DNA of 64,000 nucleotides, from assembly GCF_965223285.1 (NCBI RefSeq), contig NZ_CBDCWL010000003.1:1-64000 (forward strand). The letters are read 5' to 3'. The position numbers and the translations under genes were made by a program. This DNA is from Leptofilum sp965223285. GTDB taxonomy: Bacteria > Chloroflexota > Anaerolineae > Promineifilales > Promineifilaceae. Below, piece after piece: positions 25,508 to 33,741 of this stretch (positions are counted from its first letter, which is position 1; every line of letters begins with the position of its first letter). Under the pieces are notes generated by a model. The model searched no databases. It had not been told where the DNA came from and saw nothing but the letters and a program-made list of their open reading frames with translations.

Positions 25508-26100
25508 AGGTCTATCTCCCATCCTCGATGCTGCGCCGGTTCCAGCGCCGCTTCGTCTTCCTGCACCGCAGCCAATGCGGGCGTCATTTCTGTTTCTAAC
25601 TGTCGTTCCTGGTGGCGTTGGGCTTGCAGCTGCTCCAGTTCCGTCTGCATCTTTTGCTGCCACTCCTTGTAACGGCCGTTTGCCAGCTTCTCCCGGCGCA
25701 GCAAAATCACGTGGGCGTGCTGATTGTCGGTATCTTCATGGACCATCATGCGCCACTCGCGCATGTCGCTCAGCTCGCTGCCCTGCCGCAGGACGTGATT
25801 GAAATCCGCCGCGGTCAGGCCGCCGTAGCGGGTGGAGAGCAAAAGCTGGTAGGTGTGTTCATAGCCGTAGCGATGCACCTTCTCTTTGGCCCAGTGCAGG
25901 GTTTCCTTATGCGCGGCCGGGTTGCCGTTGTGGTCCAGCCAGAGACCGCGCGGTTTGGCTTCTTGATTCAAATGGTCTTCATAACGGCCGTAAGCAATAT
26001 AGTTCATCAGCCCCTTCATCTGGGCATAAGCGGGCTTGCCTTTGGCCGATTTGTTGGCGATGCGTTCGCCGCGCACAATGGCCAGCAGTTGTTTAGCCAT
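25504..26100 (-). CDS. short HxH relaxase
   Basis: About 198 residues. MMVHEDTDNQHAHVILLRRE (H121, D123, H128, H130) is the metal-binding HxD...HxH motif of HUH relaxases such as MobA/MobL. The upstream helix YEHTYQLLLSTRYGGL may contribute a catalytic Tyr. The protein is only about 200 residues, a bare nicking domain without primase or helicase extension. ATG 26100 has GAGGAGG 6 bases upstream. It overlaps the accessory gene upstream and the coupling-protein gene downstream. It should nick oriT, probably in the intergenic region 26633-27079. Confidence 0.85.
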   Translation of the reverse strand: MAKQLLAIVRGERIANKSAKGKPAYAQMKGLMNYIAYGRYEDHLNQEAKPRGLWLDHNGNPAAHKETLHWAKEKVHRYGYEHTYQLLLSTRYGGLTAADFNHVLRQGSELSDMREWRMMVHEDTDNQHAHVILLRREKLANGRYKEWQQKMQTELEQLQAQRHQERQLETEMTPALAAVQEDEAALEPAQHRGWEIDL

Positions 26101-26632
26101 GCATCGCCTCCTCTTCATCGCCGGCGAACAGTGCCTGCACCCGCGACACCGACTTCTTCAGCCGTCGGATCGCGTCCTGCTCCACGTTGTGTGTGATGTC
26201 ATCGTGGAAGGCGCGAATGCGGGTATGGGTCTGGTTACGGCCGTCGCGGGAAATGTTCATCATGGCTACGAAGTCGTCGGGGTTTTCGGCCGCCATTTCG
26301 CGGATGAGCTGCAGCATAATCCCCTCAGACATGGTGCGTGAGGCGGCCGCTTCGATGGCGATGTCGGACAGCAGGCGGGCGATGCGGTTGAAGGATAGGC
26401 GGATGCCCTGCAGCGTCGTGGCGCGCAGGGCGGGAATGGCGTAGGCACTGCGTTCATCATCCAGGCCCATCAGGGCCAGGGTTTCGATGGCAGCGCTGAA
26501 GTTGAGGCCGTTGGCTTTGGCCCACGCTTCAATCTTCTCGCGGCCGAATTCGGTCAGCATGATGTGCTTGGAGTACGTCTTGTCCGGCCGGCGCGTGCGG
26601 GCATCATCCGCTGGGGTAAATAGCTCAGCCAT
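26093..26632 (-). CDS. MobC-like relaxosome accessory protein
   Basis: About 179 residues. KHIMLTEFGREKIEAWAKAN followed by GLNFSAAIETLALMGLDD resembles a ribbon-helix-helix DNA-binding N-terminus. The rest is helical, with IRLSFNRIARLLSDIAIEAA of MobC style. Strong AAGGAGAT before ATG 26632. It heads the mobilization operon and overlaps the relaxase start, so it probably binds oriT and recruits the relaxase. Confidence 0.7.
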   Translation of the reverse strand: MAELFTPADDARTRRPDKTYSKHIMLTEFGREKIEAWAKANGLNFSAAIETLALMGLDDERSAYAIPALRATTLQGIRLSFNRIARLLSDIAIEAAASRTMSEGIMLQLIREMAAENPDDFVAMMNISRDGRNQTHTRIRAFHDDITHNVEQDAIRRLKKSVSRVQALFAGDEEEAMHG

Positions 26633-27079
26633 AGATCATCTCCTTGATATGGATTGCGGCCACCGGGATCGGTTGGCCTGCTTGATTAGGGAAACGAAAA
26701 AGGGGGACACCCAAACGCAAAAACCGGCGCAGACTATACACGGCCAACAGCCGCCCACGAGGGCAGACATATTGACCAGCGCCAGACCACGCCGGTTGCG
26801 TTGGGGTTATTGAAAAATGTTGGGGGTGTGTTTTTGCCGTTGTCAATGAATGCACTCCAGTGAGTGCATCCATGCGATTACGGGGCCATTCTACGCACAG
26901 CTGGCCGGTTTGTCAATGTATGTTGCGTTACTAACTGTACGTCCCTATGCTAACTGTACGTCTCTTGTTCTTTGTTTAATGTTGTTTTTTACAGGGCGGA
27001 CGTACAGTTAGCAAATTATCATATCTAGCAACGCAAACCAGCCTTTAATTGTCTGCGGCGACTAGCCGGGCAAATATTG
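26633..27079. other. intergenic region with putative oriT and repeats
   Basis: The 447-bp gap upstream of the mobilization operon holds three structures. An imperfect long inverted repeat pairs 26709-26729 with 26790-26807 (core CGCAA..CCGGCG). A perfect 8-bp hairpin ATGCACTC-CAGT-GAGTGCAT lies at 26850-26869. An array of 13-bp repeats lies at 26931-27011. This is the expected place for oriT; the nick site cannot be named from sequence alone. Confidence 0.5.
26931..27011. repeat. three copies of CTAACTGTACGTC, last one inverted
   Basis: Direct copies lie at 26931-26943 and 26950-26962 and an inverted copy at 26999-27011. Outside them TTGCGTT (26923) and AACGCAA (about 27029) are also inverted. 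This could be a protein-binding array (oriT or operator) or a short mobile-element remnant. Confidence 0.5.
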
Positions 27080-27637
27080 TTATGAACTACGTATCACTAT
27101 AACTTCATTGAGGATTATTTCCCCCATAGTGAGGGTGATACAGGAAAGGCGCTCCAGGTTTTCCAGCGACTTAGCAATCCGTGCATCAGGTCGTTCTCTT
27201 TCCATCACCTCAACAAGTTGATCTACGGTCAAGATACCATCTTCCTTTTCAAGTTTATACAATGCTACAAGCACCTTTGCATCAAACTCGTCGATATCCA
27301 CAGACGACAACTGCAATATTTTTTGCAAAAACCGGATTGCTACCAAGGCCAGCTTAATAGGGCTTTTTGTTGAAGAAGCCAGAGCCACACTGCTACTCAC
27401 TGCCTCCAAAAGGAATTCACCTAATTTGAACTTCAGATTGGGTATTTTAATACTAGTTGCAACCGTAATATCACCCTCTTGATCAAGGGCAATCTTTATC
27501 TGTTGGATTGTCTCGGCATCTTGAGTTTCATTCACAACTGGTAATTCAACCAGATAATTCTGCATCAAGTTTACAGTATTTAGTTGACCAGCTTGTTGCA
27601 TAACAGAAAGTAAGTTTTCTTGTAATTCACTTGTCAT
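27080..27637 (-). CDS. unknown helical protein, partner of the HExxH protein
   Basis: About 185 residues. The N-terminal part includes NLMQNYLVELPVVNETQDAE. The middle is a hydrophobic, serine-rich helix (FLLEAVSSSVALASSTKSPI). The C-terminus, DGILTVDQLVEVMERERPDA followed by KSLENLERLSCI, looks like a winged-helix or effector-binding fold. No motif I recognise. ATG 27637 has AAGGAAG upstream and lies 10 bp after the HExxH gene stop, so the pair is an operon. AT-rich cargo without the backbone octamer. Confidence 0.55.
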   Translation of the reverse strand: MTSELQENLLSVMQQAGQLNTVNLMQNYLVELPVVNETQDAETIQQIKIALDQEGDITVATSIKIPNLKFKLGEFLLEAVSSSVALASSTKSPIKLALVAIRFLQKILQLSSVDIDEFDAKVLVALYKLEKEDGILTVDQLVEVMERERPDARIAKSLENLERLSCITLTMGEIILNEVIVIRSS

Positions 27638-27647
27638 TGTTTCTTCC

Positions 27648-29588
27648 TTATAAATCAAGTTTAGCCTCTAATCGAGACTCTTTCTTTTCGACCTTGATCA
27701 CATCGCGACCTGTAAAGTGCCGCCATCGGCGGTTGATTGTTTTTATAACTTTATTTGATGTATCGGCTTGTACACTTGATGTGGAGCATAACGTCCTTAG
27801 AAATTGCCGCTCTATCTTTGATACTGCAACTATTTTAGTTTTCTGCGCAGAAAAAGCATCCATATCTTTCCTTGAAGCAGCACAATTTGGATAAATGATT
27901 TTCCACATTTTCAACAAGACTTCGCGGCTAAACTTGTGATCCTGCGTTACGCTTGGGACACCCATTATTTGCGCGACTTGAATATGCTGCAGATATTCCC
28001 CGTGATGAAATAGCCGACCAATAGACTTTATCATTTCCAAGTCTTCTTCAGAAGTAATACTTCCAGGTTCAGCATCAGGCATCCAATGATAAGGCTCAAC
28101 TCGCAAAAAATCCCCTCGAACCCACACACGACAACGTTCTCTTCCCATCAAAAGGTAAACGTCGTAATCTTGGACAATGAGTAGTTTCCCCTGCTTATAG
28201 TAGCCCCAAAGCGTATCAAAAAATCGTTCCCATTTAGCTTCCCTAAATGCCTCAAACAAAGGTCTGGGCATTCGTGGTCCATCATCTTGTGCAATTTCAA
28301 ATTGTCCACTCACGGCTTCCTGAAGAATGGGGGCAAATTCATTAATTGGAATAGAATCCATCAAAGACATCGGAGTACCGTGGACCCCCATAGATGTAAC
28401 CAGCACTAGTCCATTAGGCTGGGTTTGATAACCTAATATTGCACGATGGATATGCTTCATCTTAAAGATCAACATGATGTTTCTTAAGGTGTGGAATAAA
28501 AATCGCGCTGTTTCTAAAGCACTACTGATATGCTCTTTGAAGTATGTGTCGTTTTCATAACCGCTAAAAACTTGCTGTTGCATAAGTTGATCTGCATAAA
28601 AAGAGAGCTCGAAATCGAGTTTTTTCACAGAATCCACCTCTACCCAACGGGCAAACTCTCCTTTCCGAAGTAGGTGTGCAAAATCTAAAAGATCAGGATG
28701 AATCGGGGCATTGGAAAAATTACAGATGCAATCGACTAAAAGAGCACATCTGTGGGTGTCTACGCTCACCAAATCAATAATCCTTTGCTGAATAAAATCG
28801 GACACTTTTTGTTGATAATCGTGCCTGGATCTGACTTTGCACAGTTCGATCACTTTTCGATCTCGAAAAAAATATCCCTGTATAAAGATAAAAAACAACT
28901 CGGGATCATTGAGCCGAGAATCCTTAGCAGCTAGAATGCGTTGGATCTGCTTAACCATAAGATAACCCATAAAATATGGAGATGTCTCAGTCCTCGTGTT
29001 CTCTAGAAAAATCTGTAACAATCCGCTTTGGTATTTTGAGTCTCTTGCCTCAGTAATAAAAGCAGAGATGTCTTGAAGAGTCAGTACCCCATCTCCTCTA
29101 AATTGTTCTGTTTTCACGAGTTCTGCGGCAAAATGGAATACTTCTGAAGCAGCATCAAACTTGGTAGATAATGCAAAATCGAATTGAACAAAAAGCGCGA
29201 TCCCCTCAAGTAGCCAACGATAACTATCAATTAGGTCAAAATAGTTAGCAATACAATCGCCATAGAATTCATAGAAAGTCTCCAAACTGATCAATCGACT
29301 CCAATTTTTATCTCCTTGTGCACGAGAGAATAGTTCAGGAAATTCGATATTTGCCTGTAGTTCCGAAAAGACAAGAGCTATTGGTCTTAGGGCTTGAAAA
29401 TAAGCACACAACCACCCAAAGGGGCCTTTCAAAGCTAATTGATGCGTAAATTCATGAAGTACCACCGAAACATCTTCAGGTTTGACCTCATTCGTTTTGA
29501 ATCCAAAATTTATAGGCATGAATGATAGGTACGAATAACCGTCTGCAAAATCCACGAAAGAAACGCCCGTTTGTGACCAAATCTGCAT
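27648..29588 (-). CDS. HExxH-motif protein of unknown function
   Basis: 646 residues. Near the N-terminus, DVSVVLHEFTHQLALKGPFG contains HExxH (H45, E46, H49), with E76 in VFSELQANIEFPE as a possible third zinc ligand (gluzincin-like spacing). The remaining 550 residues are mixed helix/strand without a family I know. No signal peptide, so it acts in the cytoplasm. AAGG lies 9 bases before ATG 29588. With its small partner it forms a two-gene AT-rich cargo locus between mobilization and replication genes, a position often used for defence or toxin modules. That role is only an inference. Confidence 0.55.
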   Translation of the reverse strand: MQIWSQTGVSFVDFADGYSYLSFMPINFGFKTNEVKPEDVSVVLHEFTHQLALKGPFGWLCAYFQALRPIALVFSELQANIEFPELFSRAQGDKNWSRLISLETFYEFYGDCIANYFDLIDSYRWLLEGIALFVQFDFALSTKFDAASEVFHFAAELVKTEQFRGDGVLTLQDISAFITEARDSKYQSGLLQIFLENTRTETSPYFMGYLMVKQIQRILAAKDSRLNDPELFFIFIQGYFFRDRKVIELCKVRSRHDYQQKVSDFIQQRIIDLVSVDTHRCALLVDCICNFSNAPIHPDLLDFAHLLRKGEFARWVEVDSVKKLDFELSFYADQLMQQQVFSGYENDTYFKEHISSALETARFLFHTLRNIMLIFKMKHIHRAILGYQTQPNGLVLVTSMGVHGTPMSLMDSIPINEFAPILQEAVSGQFEIAQDDGPRMPRPLFEAFREAKWERFFDTLWGYYKQGKLLIVQDYDVYLLMGRERCRVWVRGDFLRVEPYHWMPDAEPGSITSEEDLEMIKSIGRLFHHGEYLQHIQVAQIMGVPSVTQDHKFSREVLLKMWKIIYPNCAASRKDMDAFSAQKTKIVAVSKIERQFLRTLCSTSSVQADTSNKVIKTINRRWRHFTGRDVIKVEKKESRLEAKLDL

Positions 29589-30150
29589 ATTTATATACCT
29601 TGGCTTGTATAAAACTATCGGAAATCAGAAAAGTCTATAACGATTATAATGCGGCATCTGCATGGCCGAAAGAGATAATCGTTTTACAGGGTGGTGGGGG
29701 GCATGGTATGCAGGTGTATAGCGAGCTTGATCGCTACCAAGGTGAGGGTTTTTTGTTTTGTAAATTTAGGAAGGAAGTGAGTGTATAACCGTTCTCAACT
29801 ACCATTTTTACGTCCAGCCAAATTTTACCGCCTTATGTTCTTAACCAGATGTGACAGTGATCAAAACCCCAAATGTACGCTTTCCCAGACGTAAAATTTC
29901 TGTAGTGCAAAAACACCCCGCAAAGTAGGGTGGGGGGTGGGCACGGTGCCTGATGGCAAAGCCATCAGATTGAAGTCCCTGGACTTCAATAGGGGCGGGT
30001 GGGTGGGTATCACCTTGCGCCAATCAGAGCATTTCAGATTCGCCGGAAGCTTTGCCAGAAAGCCCGTGCTGGCCCTCCAAGAGGCTTACATTTCACCCAC
30101 AGTTATCATGGAAAGGAGGCCTCCCGCACACGGAAAGCCCCCTTCATTTG
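29589..30150. other. intergenic region with twin hairpins and G-tracts
   Basis: No gene seen in this 562-bp stretch. It contains the hairpin/G-tract cluster at 29928-30007 and AT-rich DNA next to the HExxH gene. A short minus-strand frame crosses the G-tracts but looks accidental. Confidence 0.5.
29928..30007. promoter_or_regulatory. two perfect hairpins flanked by G-quadruplex-type tracts
   Basis: GGGTGGGGGGTGGG (29928-29941) is followed by the hairpin CTGATGGC-AAA-GCCATCAG (29950-29968), the hairpin TTGAAGTCC-CT-GGACTTCAA (29970-29989), and then GGGGCGGGTGGGTGGG (29992-30007). The last tract is a four-tract, single-base-loop G-quadruplex motif on the plus strand. Possible roles: replication or transfer origin, transcription barrier, or the end of an IS200/IS605-like relic. 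Confidence 0.5.
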
Positions 30151-30288
30151 CTAATACAGTTCCCGTCCTTTGCCGTAATGCTGCCCGTTATATGAGCGGG
30201 TAACACGCCGTACATAGGGACTCCGGCGCGGGTAAAACAGGATGCCGACAATGAGTAAGCCACAAATGATGACAATCGCTTCCAACAT
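30151..30288 (-). CDS. 45-residue single-span membrane protein
   Basis: The short frame reads MLEAIVIICGLLIVGILFYP, then a basic tail (RRSPYVRRVTRSYNGQHYGK...). One hydrophobic helix with a positive cytoplasmic end. GGAGG lies 8 bases before ATG 30288, which strongly supports translation. It follows ssb across an intrinsic terminator. Unknown function. Confidence 0.6.
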   Translation of the reverse strand: MLEAIVIICGLLIVGILFYPRRSPYVRRVTRSYNGQHYGKGRELY

Positions 30289-30305
30289 AGACAAAGCCTC
30301 CAAAA

Positions 30306-30342
30306 AGAAAAAAGAGCAGTCACCCAATAGGGCAACTGCTCT
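30306..30342 (-). terminator. intrinsic terminator after ssb
   Basis: On the minus strand AGAGCAGT...ACTGCTCT forms an 8-bp stem followed by TTTTTTCTTTTT. It ends the ssb transcript just before the small membrane protein gene. Confidence 0.7.
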
Positions 30343-30364
30343 TGCTGTCATGAATGATGCCGTT

Positions 30365-30793
30365 CTAGAACGGGATAGAATCGTCCTCATAAGCTGGTTC
30401 CGCCGCACCGTTGGTGTGGCCATTGGCCCCATTAGCGCCATTGCCGTTACCGCCCAGGAACTGCACCCGGTCGGCCACCACTTCAAACGAGGCGCCGATA
30501 GAGCCATCGTTGCGCGTCCACAGGCGCGGCCCGCCGGTAGCCGGGTCCGGGCGCAGCCGCCCTTCAATCAACACCTGGCGGCCTTTGCTCAGGTACTGGT
30601 TCGCGGCCTCAGCCTGGCGACCCCAGACCGACACGCGATACCAGGTCACTTCTTCCTGCTGCTCGCCGGTGGCGCGGTCGTTCCAGCGGCGGTTGCACGC
30701 CAGCGAAAAGTTGGTCACGGCTTGCCCGTCGGGCATGTAGCGCATTTCCGGGTCCTGACCCAAATTGCCAACAATTACGAGTTTCTGATACAT
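30365..30793 (-). CDS. ssb: single-stranded DNA-binding protein
   Basis: 142 residues. The OB-fold begins MYQKLVIVGNLGQDPEMRYM and continues TNFSLACNRRW...VTWYRVSVWG and KGRQVLIEGRLRPDP, as in bacterial SSB. A Gly/Asn-rich linker (GGNGNGANGANGHTNGAAEP) leads to the acidic tip EDDSIPF that recruits partner proteins. It coats single strands during replication and transfer of the element. Terminators on both sides make it a single-gene unit. Confidence 0.96.
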   Translation of the reverse strand: MYQKLVIVGNLGQDPEMRYMPDGQAVTNFSLACNRRWNDRATGEQQEEVTWYRVSVWGRQAEAANQYLSKGRQVLIEGRLRPDPATGGPRLWTRNDGSIGASFEVVADRVQFLGGNGNGANGANGHTNGAAEPAYEDDSIPF

Positions 30794-30909
30794 GGTTTGT
30801 CTCCTTCAAAAGTGATAGGGTTGATAAAAAACTTCACTTCATCCGGCGCGATAGCGCCCAGCGCCAGCCCTACCAGCCCCTTTGTCGAGCGCATTCCCTT
30901 TGCCCCACC

Positions 30910-30957
30910 GGAAAAAGAAAAAGACGGTTACCAGCCCTGGCAGGCCGATAACCGTCT
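30910..30957 (-). terminator. intrinsic terminator after polymerase-like copy B
   Basis: On the minus strand AGACGGTTA...TAACCGTCT (9-bp perfect stem, plus strand 30922-30957) is followed by TTTTTCTTTTT. Confidence 0.8.
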
Positions 30958-30992
30958 TGATGAATATGAAACAACGTCGCGACACGACGCCG

Positions 30993-33662
30993 CTACGCTG
31001 CGGCCGGTTCGAGGATAGCGTGGACGTTGCCGTCTACCACGTGCGCCCAGGCGATACGCCACTGGTCGTAGCGGATGGCAGCCAGCTCGTGGTCGCGCTG
31101 CACGTAGCCGAACAGGTTGCCGTGCGCGGTGCGCGTGATCACGCGGTTGCCGTCGGTCACCTCGGTGGTCAGCAGCAAGCCGCGGAAGCGCTCCTGCACG
31201 AAGTCGGCGATGCGGGCCTTGGCCTGGTCACGCTCGGCGGGCGGCACGTCGCTCATGCGGGTGTATTGACGGCCGTTTCGTGAGTTCAGCCAATTTAGCC
31301 AAACGCCATTCAGCCTGACCGGCACCCCGGCAGACCGCACAGCAGGCGCCTCGTCGTAATACAGAACAGCGCCGGCAGCCGTCCACACCGGTTCGCCCAA
31401 CAAACCAATGTGGCGCAGCGCATCCAGCATCTGGTGGGCAATGCCAGGGTAGCGCCCGCTACCCCATTCCCGGCCGCCTTCCTCACGCTGTACGCCCAAC
31501 TGCCAGACAAGCGCATCGCGCACCGGCGCGCCGTGCTGCGGCCCCTGCGCATACAGGTACGCCGCCGCCCCCAACAGCACAAACGGCCGTTTCGCCTCCG
31601 GCCACTGCTGCAGGAATCGGTCGCTGGCGGCGCGGGCAGCATCGAAGCTTGTACTGAGGGGCGATGTGCCTTCGCTGGCCGAAGCATCCACATCTTCTAC
31701 GTCACCGCTTGCGCCGAGTGCCTGGCGCATCACCTGGCTGTAGGCCCGGCGCAGCTCCTTGCCCACATGCAACCAGTCACGGCCGTGGTCAAAGAGGGGC
31801 AGAGGCGGGCACGCTTCAACTGCCAGCGCTTCCACGTCAGCCCAATACTGTGCCTTGTGCATCTCCAGCGCACTGGCCAACGTATCGAGCCAGTGGGCAA
31901 TCTGGCGACCACTTTCCGCTTCGTTCGCCTGCGGCCGCAGCCATTCCGGCAGCCGGTCCAGCAGCACGACCGGCATGGCGCGGCTGGCATTCGCCTGCCC
32001 ATGTTTCACCATACGCGTGATGGCCATCTGGTTCCACTGTTTGACGGGCGCCAGGTTCAACCCGGTCTTCACCGAGCCGTCGATGACCGCTTCCAACGTC
32101 GCCGGCAACTGGTCCGGCAGGCGGCCGTAAATGGCCTTGCACATCATGAGCGCATTGCAGTGCGCCCCCAACACACCCTGGTTAGCCGCCGCTCGCTGAA
32201 TGGTTGACGCCATCGCCTCGACGGAGTATGATACATTTGTTCTATTGCAGTCGCTTGCTTCCGTTAATTCGCCGTACTGATAGGTGACACTATCAATGCG
32301 GTTCGGTAGCAGGCGGCTTTGCATTTTGGGGTAGGAGAGCTGGCGACCGCCGGGTACATCCCATGCAATCATGTGACTGGCGTCTGTTGGTTGCAACAGT
32401 ACGTACTCGCCCAGCTGGTTGGGGCTGCGCCAGATGAGCATCTTGCGGCCGCCGCTGTCGGACACATCGCTGAAAGGCATCACCCAGACCGCATCATCCC
32501 CGTCACAGCCGCCCAGCACATCGACGATGAAAGTCAGCCAATCTTGGTCGTTGACCCAGGCCGTGGCGCAGGCGGGGTCCAGTTCGATGCGACCTTCCGA
32601 CACCTGCCGATTGCCCACCGCCGCCGGGAAGATGTAGTAACGGCCGCCCGGCGCGGGACAGCGCAGTTTGCTGGCGCGGCTGCCCAGCCGCTTGAGGTGC
32701 TGCCTGGCCACCGCTTTCACCATCCCGGCAAACCACATCAGGCTGCCGCCGCTGGCGATATACTCACCCACATGCCAGTCGGACAGAGAATCCAGGTCGC
32801 TGACAGAGTCGGCATCGTAGAGACGCTTGAGAATACCGGCTAAACGGCCGTTGCCAATCCCCTCCAGAAACAGTGCGCTTTCCATCCCTGCCCAGGCCAG
32901 CAAATGTTCTGGCTGAAAGAACGGGTGCAGGTTAATGAGGCTCTGGATATCCAGGCACATCTGGTCTTCGCTGTGCGTGGGATGCAGACCGATGAAAATA
33001 CGGCCGTCCACCAAGGCCAACTCCTGCTTGGCGCTATTAGCCGGGAACATGAAATCGACGGCCAGGTCATCCACCACCAGGACGTGCCCCTTGTCCTGTC
33101 CGCCAGCGTGCAGCGTCGTCACCTCAAACCGGTCCGTGTGCAGCAGTTCGCGGCGGTGGCGATCATCGAGAGCTTGTCCTGAGCCTGTCGAAGGATACAG
33201 ACTGTCGGCCAGGCGCTGGATGAAGCCACGGCTGACCTGACCGCTGCCGTCCCACAACTTCTCGTCGAGCAGGTCGTTGTAGTCAATGGTGACCTCAGCC
33301 TCATCAAAGAAGCGCCAGTAGCGAAACGGCCGCATCACGCGGGAGAGCCGTTTGGACAGCACATAGCCACCCTTGTGCAGCGAGAGCTGCAAGCCGGAGC
33401 GGGCCAGGAAAGCCTCGGTATCTGTACCGGGCACATGCAAATCCAGCACCTTATCGTCCTTCACCCAGCGCAGAGCCGGCCCTGAGCCTGTCGAAGGGGT
33501 GGGGGGATCGGCCTGGAAAATTTGGTTCAGTGCTTCTTCGTCACCAAAGGAGCCTGTCCTGAGCTCGTCGAAGGGACGGGAGACAATCTGCCACTGCAAG
33601 TCGTTAGGCAGAAACGGATAAGCTAAACCACCACGGTTGTCATCAAAACGTAAAACGGTCAT
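30993..33662 (-). CDS. large unknown protein with two-barrel-polymerase-like motifs (copy B)
   Basis: About 889 residues; paralogue of 20464-22839. It keeps the same ordered blocks: LWDGSGQVSR (about 136-145), GQDKGHVLVVDDL (188-200, K191), MCLDIQSLINLHPFF (235-249), PAPGGRYYIFPAAVG (about 336-350), VLGGCDGDDAVWVMPF (382-397, with DGDD rather than DxDGD) and WRSPNQLGEYV. It carries in-frame insertions from copies of a short dispersed repeat (33171, 33479, 33551) that give STGSG and FDELRTG peptides. ATG 33662 follows AGGAG by 7 bases; the long open frame upstream to 34091 overlaps another gene and is not coding. A terminator follows. Confidence 0.5.
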   Translation of the reverse strand: MTVLRFDDNRGGLAYPFLPNDLQWQIVSRPFDELRTGSFGDEEALNQIFQADPPTPSTGSGPALRWVKDDKVLDLHVPGTDTEAFLARSGLQLSLHKGGYVLSKRLSRVMRPFRYWRFFDEAEVTIDYNDLLDEKLWDGSGQVSRGFIQRLADSLYPSTGSGQALDDRHRRELLHTDRFEVTTLHAGGQDKGHVLVVDDLAVDFMFPANSAKQELALVDGRIFIGLHPTHSEDQMCLDIQSLINLHPFFQPEHLLAWAGMESALFLEGIGNGRLAGILKRLYDADSVSDLDSLSDWHVGEYIASGGSLMWFAGMVKAVARQHLKRLGSRASKLRCPAPGGRYYIFPAAVGNRQVSEGRIELDPACATAWVNDQDWLTFIVDVLGGCDGDDAVWVMPFSDVSDSGGRKMLIWRSPNQLGEYVLLQPTDASHMIAWDVPGGRQLSYPKMQSRLLPNRIDSVTYQYGELTEASDCNRTNVSYSVEAMASTIQRAAANQGVLGAHCNALMMCKAIYGRLPDQLPATLEAVIDGSVKTGLNLAPVKQWNQMAITRMVKHGQANASRAMPVVLLDRLPEWLRPQANEAESGRQIAHWLDTLASALEMHKAQYWADVEALAVEACPPLPLFDHGRDWLHVGKELRRAYSQVMRQALGASGDVEDVDASASEGTSPLSTSFDAARAASDRFLQQWPEAKRPFVLLGAAAYLYAQGPQHGAPVRDALVWQLGVQREEGGREWGSGRYPGIAHQMLDALRHIGLLGEPVWTAAGAVLYYDEAPAVRSAGVPVRLNGVWLNWLNSRNGRQYTRMSDVPPAERDQAKARIADFVQERFRGLLLTTEVTDGNRVITRTAHGNLFGYVQRDHELAAIRYDQWRIAWAHVVDGNVHAILEPAAA
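33171..33195. repeat. dispersed repeat, copy 1 (in coding sequence)
   Basis: AGCTTGTCCTGAGCCTGTCG continuing AAGGA. This short palindromic sequence is widespread in several bacterial lineages. Here it is inserted in frame in polymerase-like copy B, encoding PSTGSGQAL. Confidence 0.7.
33479..33497. repeat. dispersed repeat, copy 2 (in coding sequence)
   Basis: CCCTGAGCCTGTCGAAGGG, a partial copy of the same repeat. It encodes PSTGSGPAL in copy B; the corresponding place in copy A has no insertion. Confidence 0.65.
33551..33576. repeat. dispersed repeat, copy 3 (in coding sequence)
   Basis: AGCCTGTCCTGAGCTCGTCG continuing AAGGGA, encoding FDELRTG in copy B. Same family, with a CTGAGCTCGTCG variant core. 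Confidence 0.65.
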
Positions 33663-33741
33663 CATCTTTCTCCTGTTTGAATTGGGGTTGAATGGATCAG
33701 AAAAGGGAGGCGGACACGGATGCGCCACTCCCCCAAAAGCA

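Noticed and set aside
29841..30023. Minus-strand frame of 60 codons across the G-tracts
   Set aside because: Encodes His/Pro runs from the G-tract complement; structure of the DNA, not a gene, explains the sequence.
30151..30567. 138-codon frame overlapping the end of ssb
   Set aside because: Only its last 45 codons, with their own ribosome-binding site at 30288, look real; the rest is antiphase with ssb and low-quality.
31410..32843. Long plus-strand frames opposite polymerase-like copy B
   Set aside because: Antisense shadows without domains or start signals.
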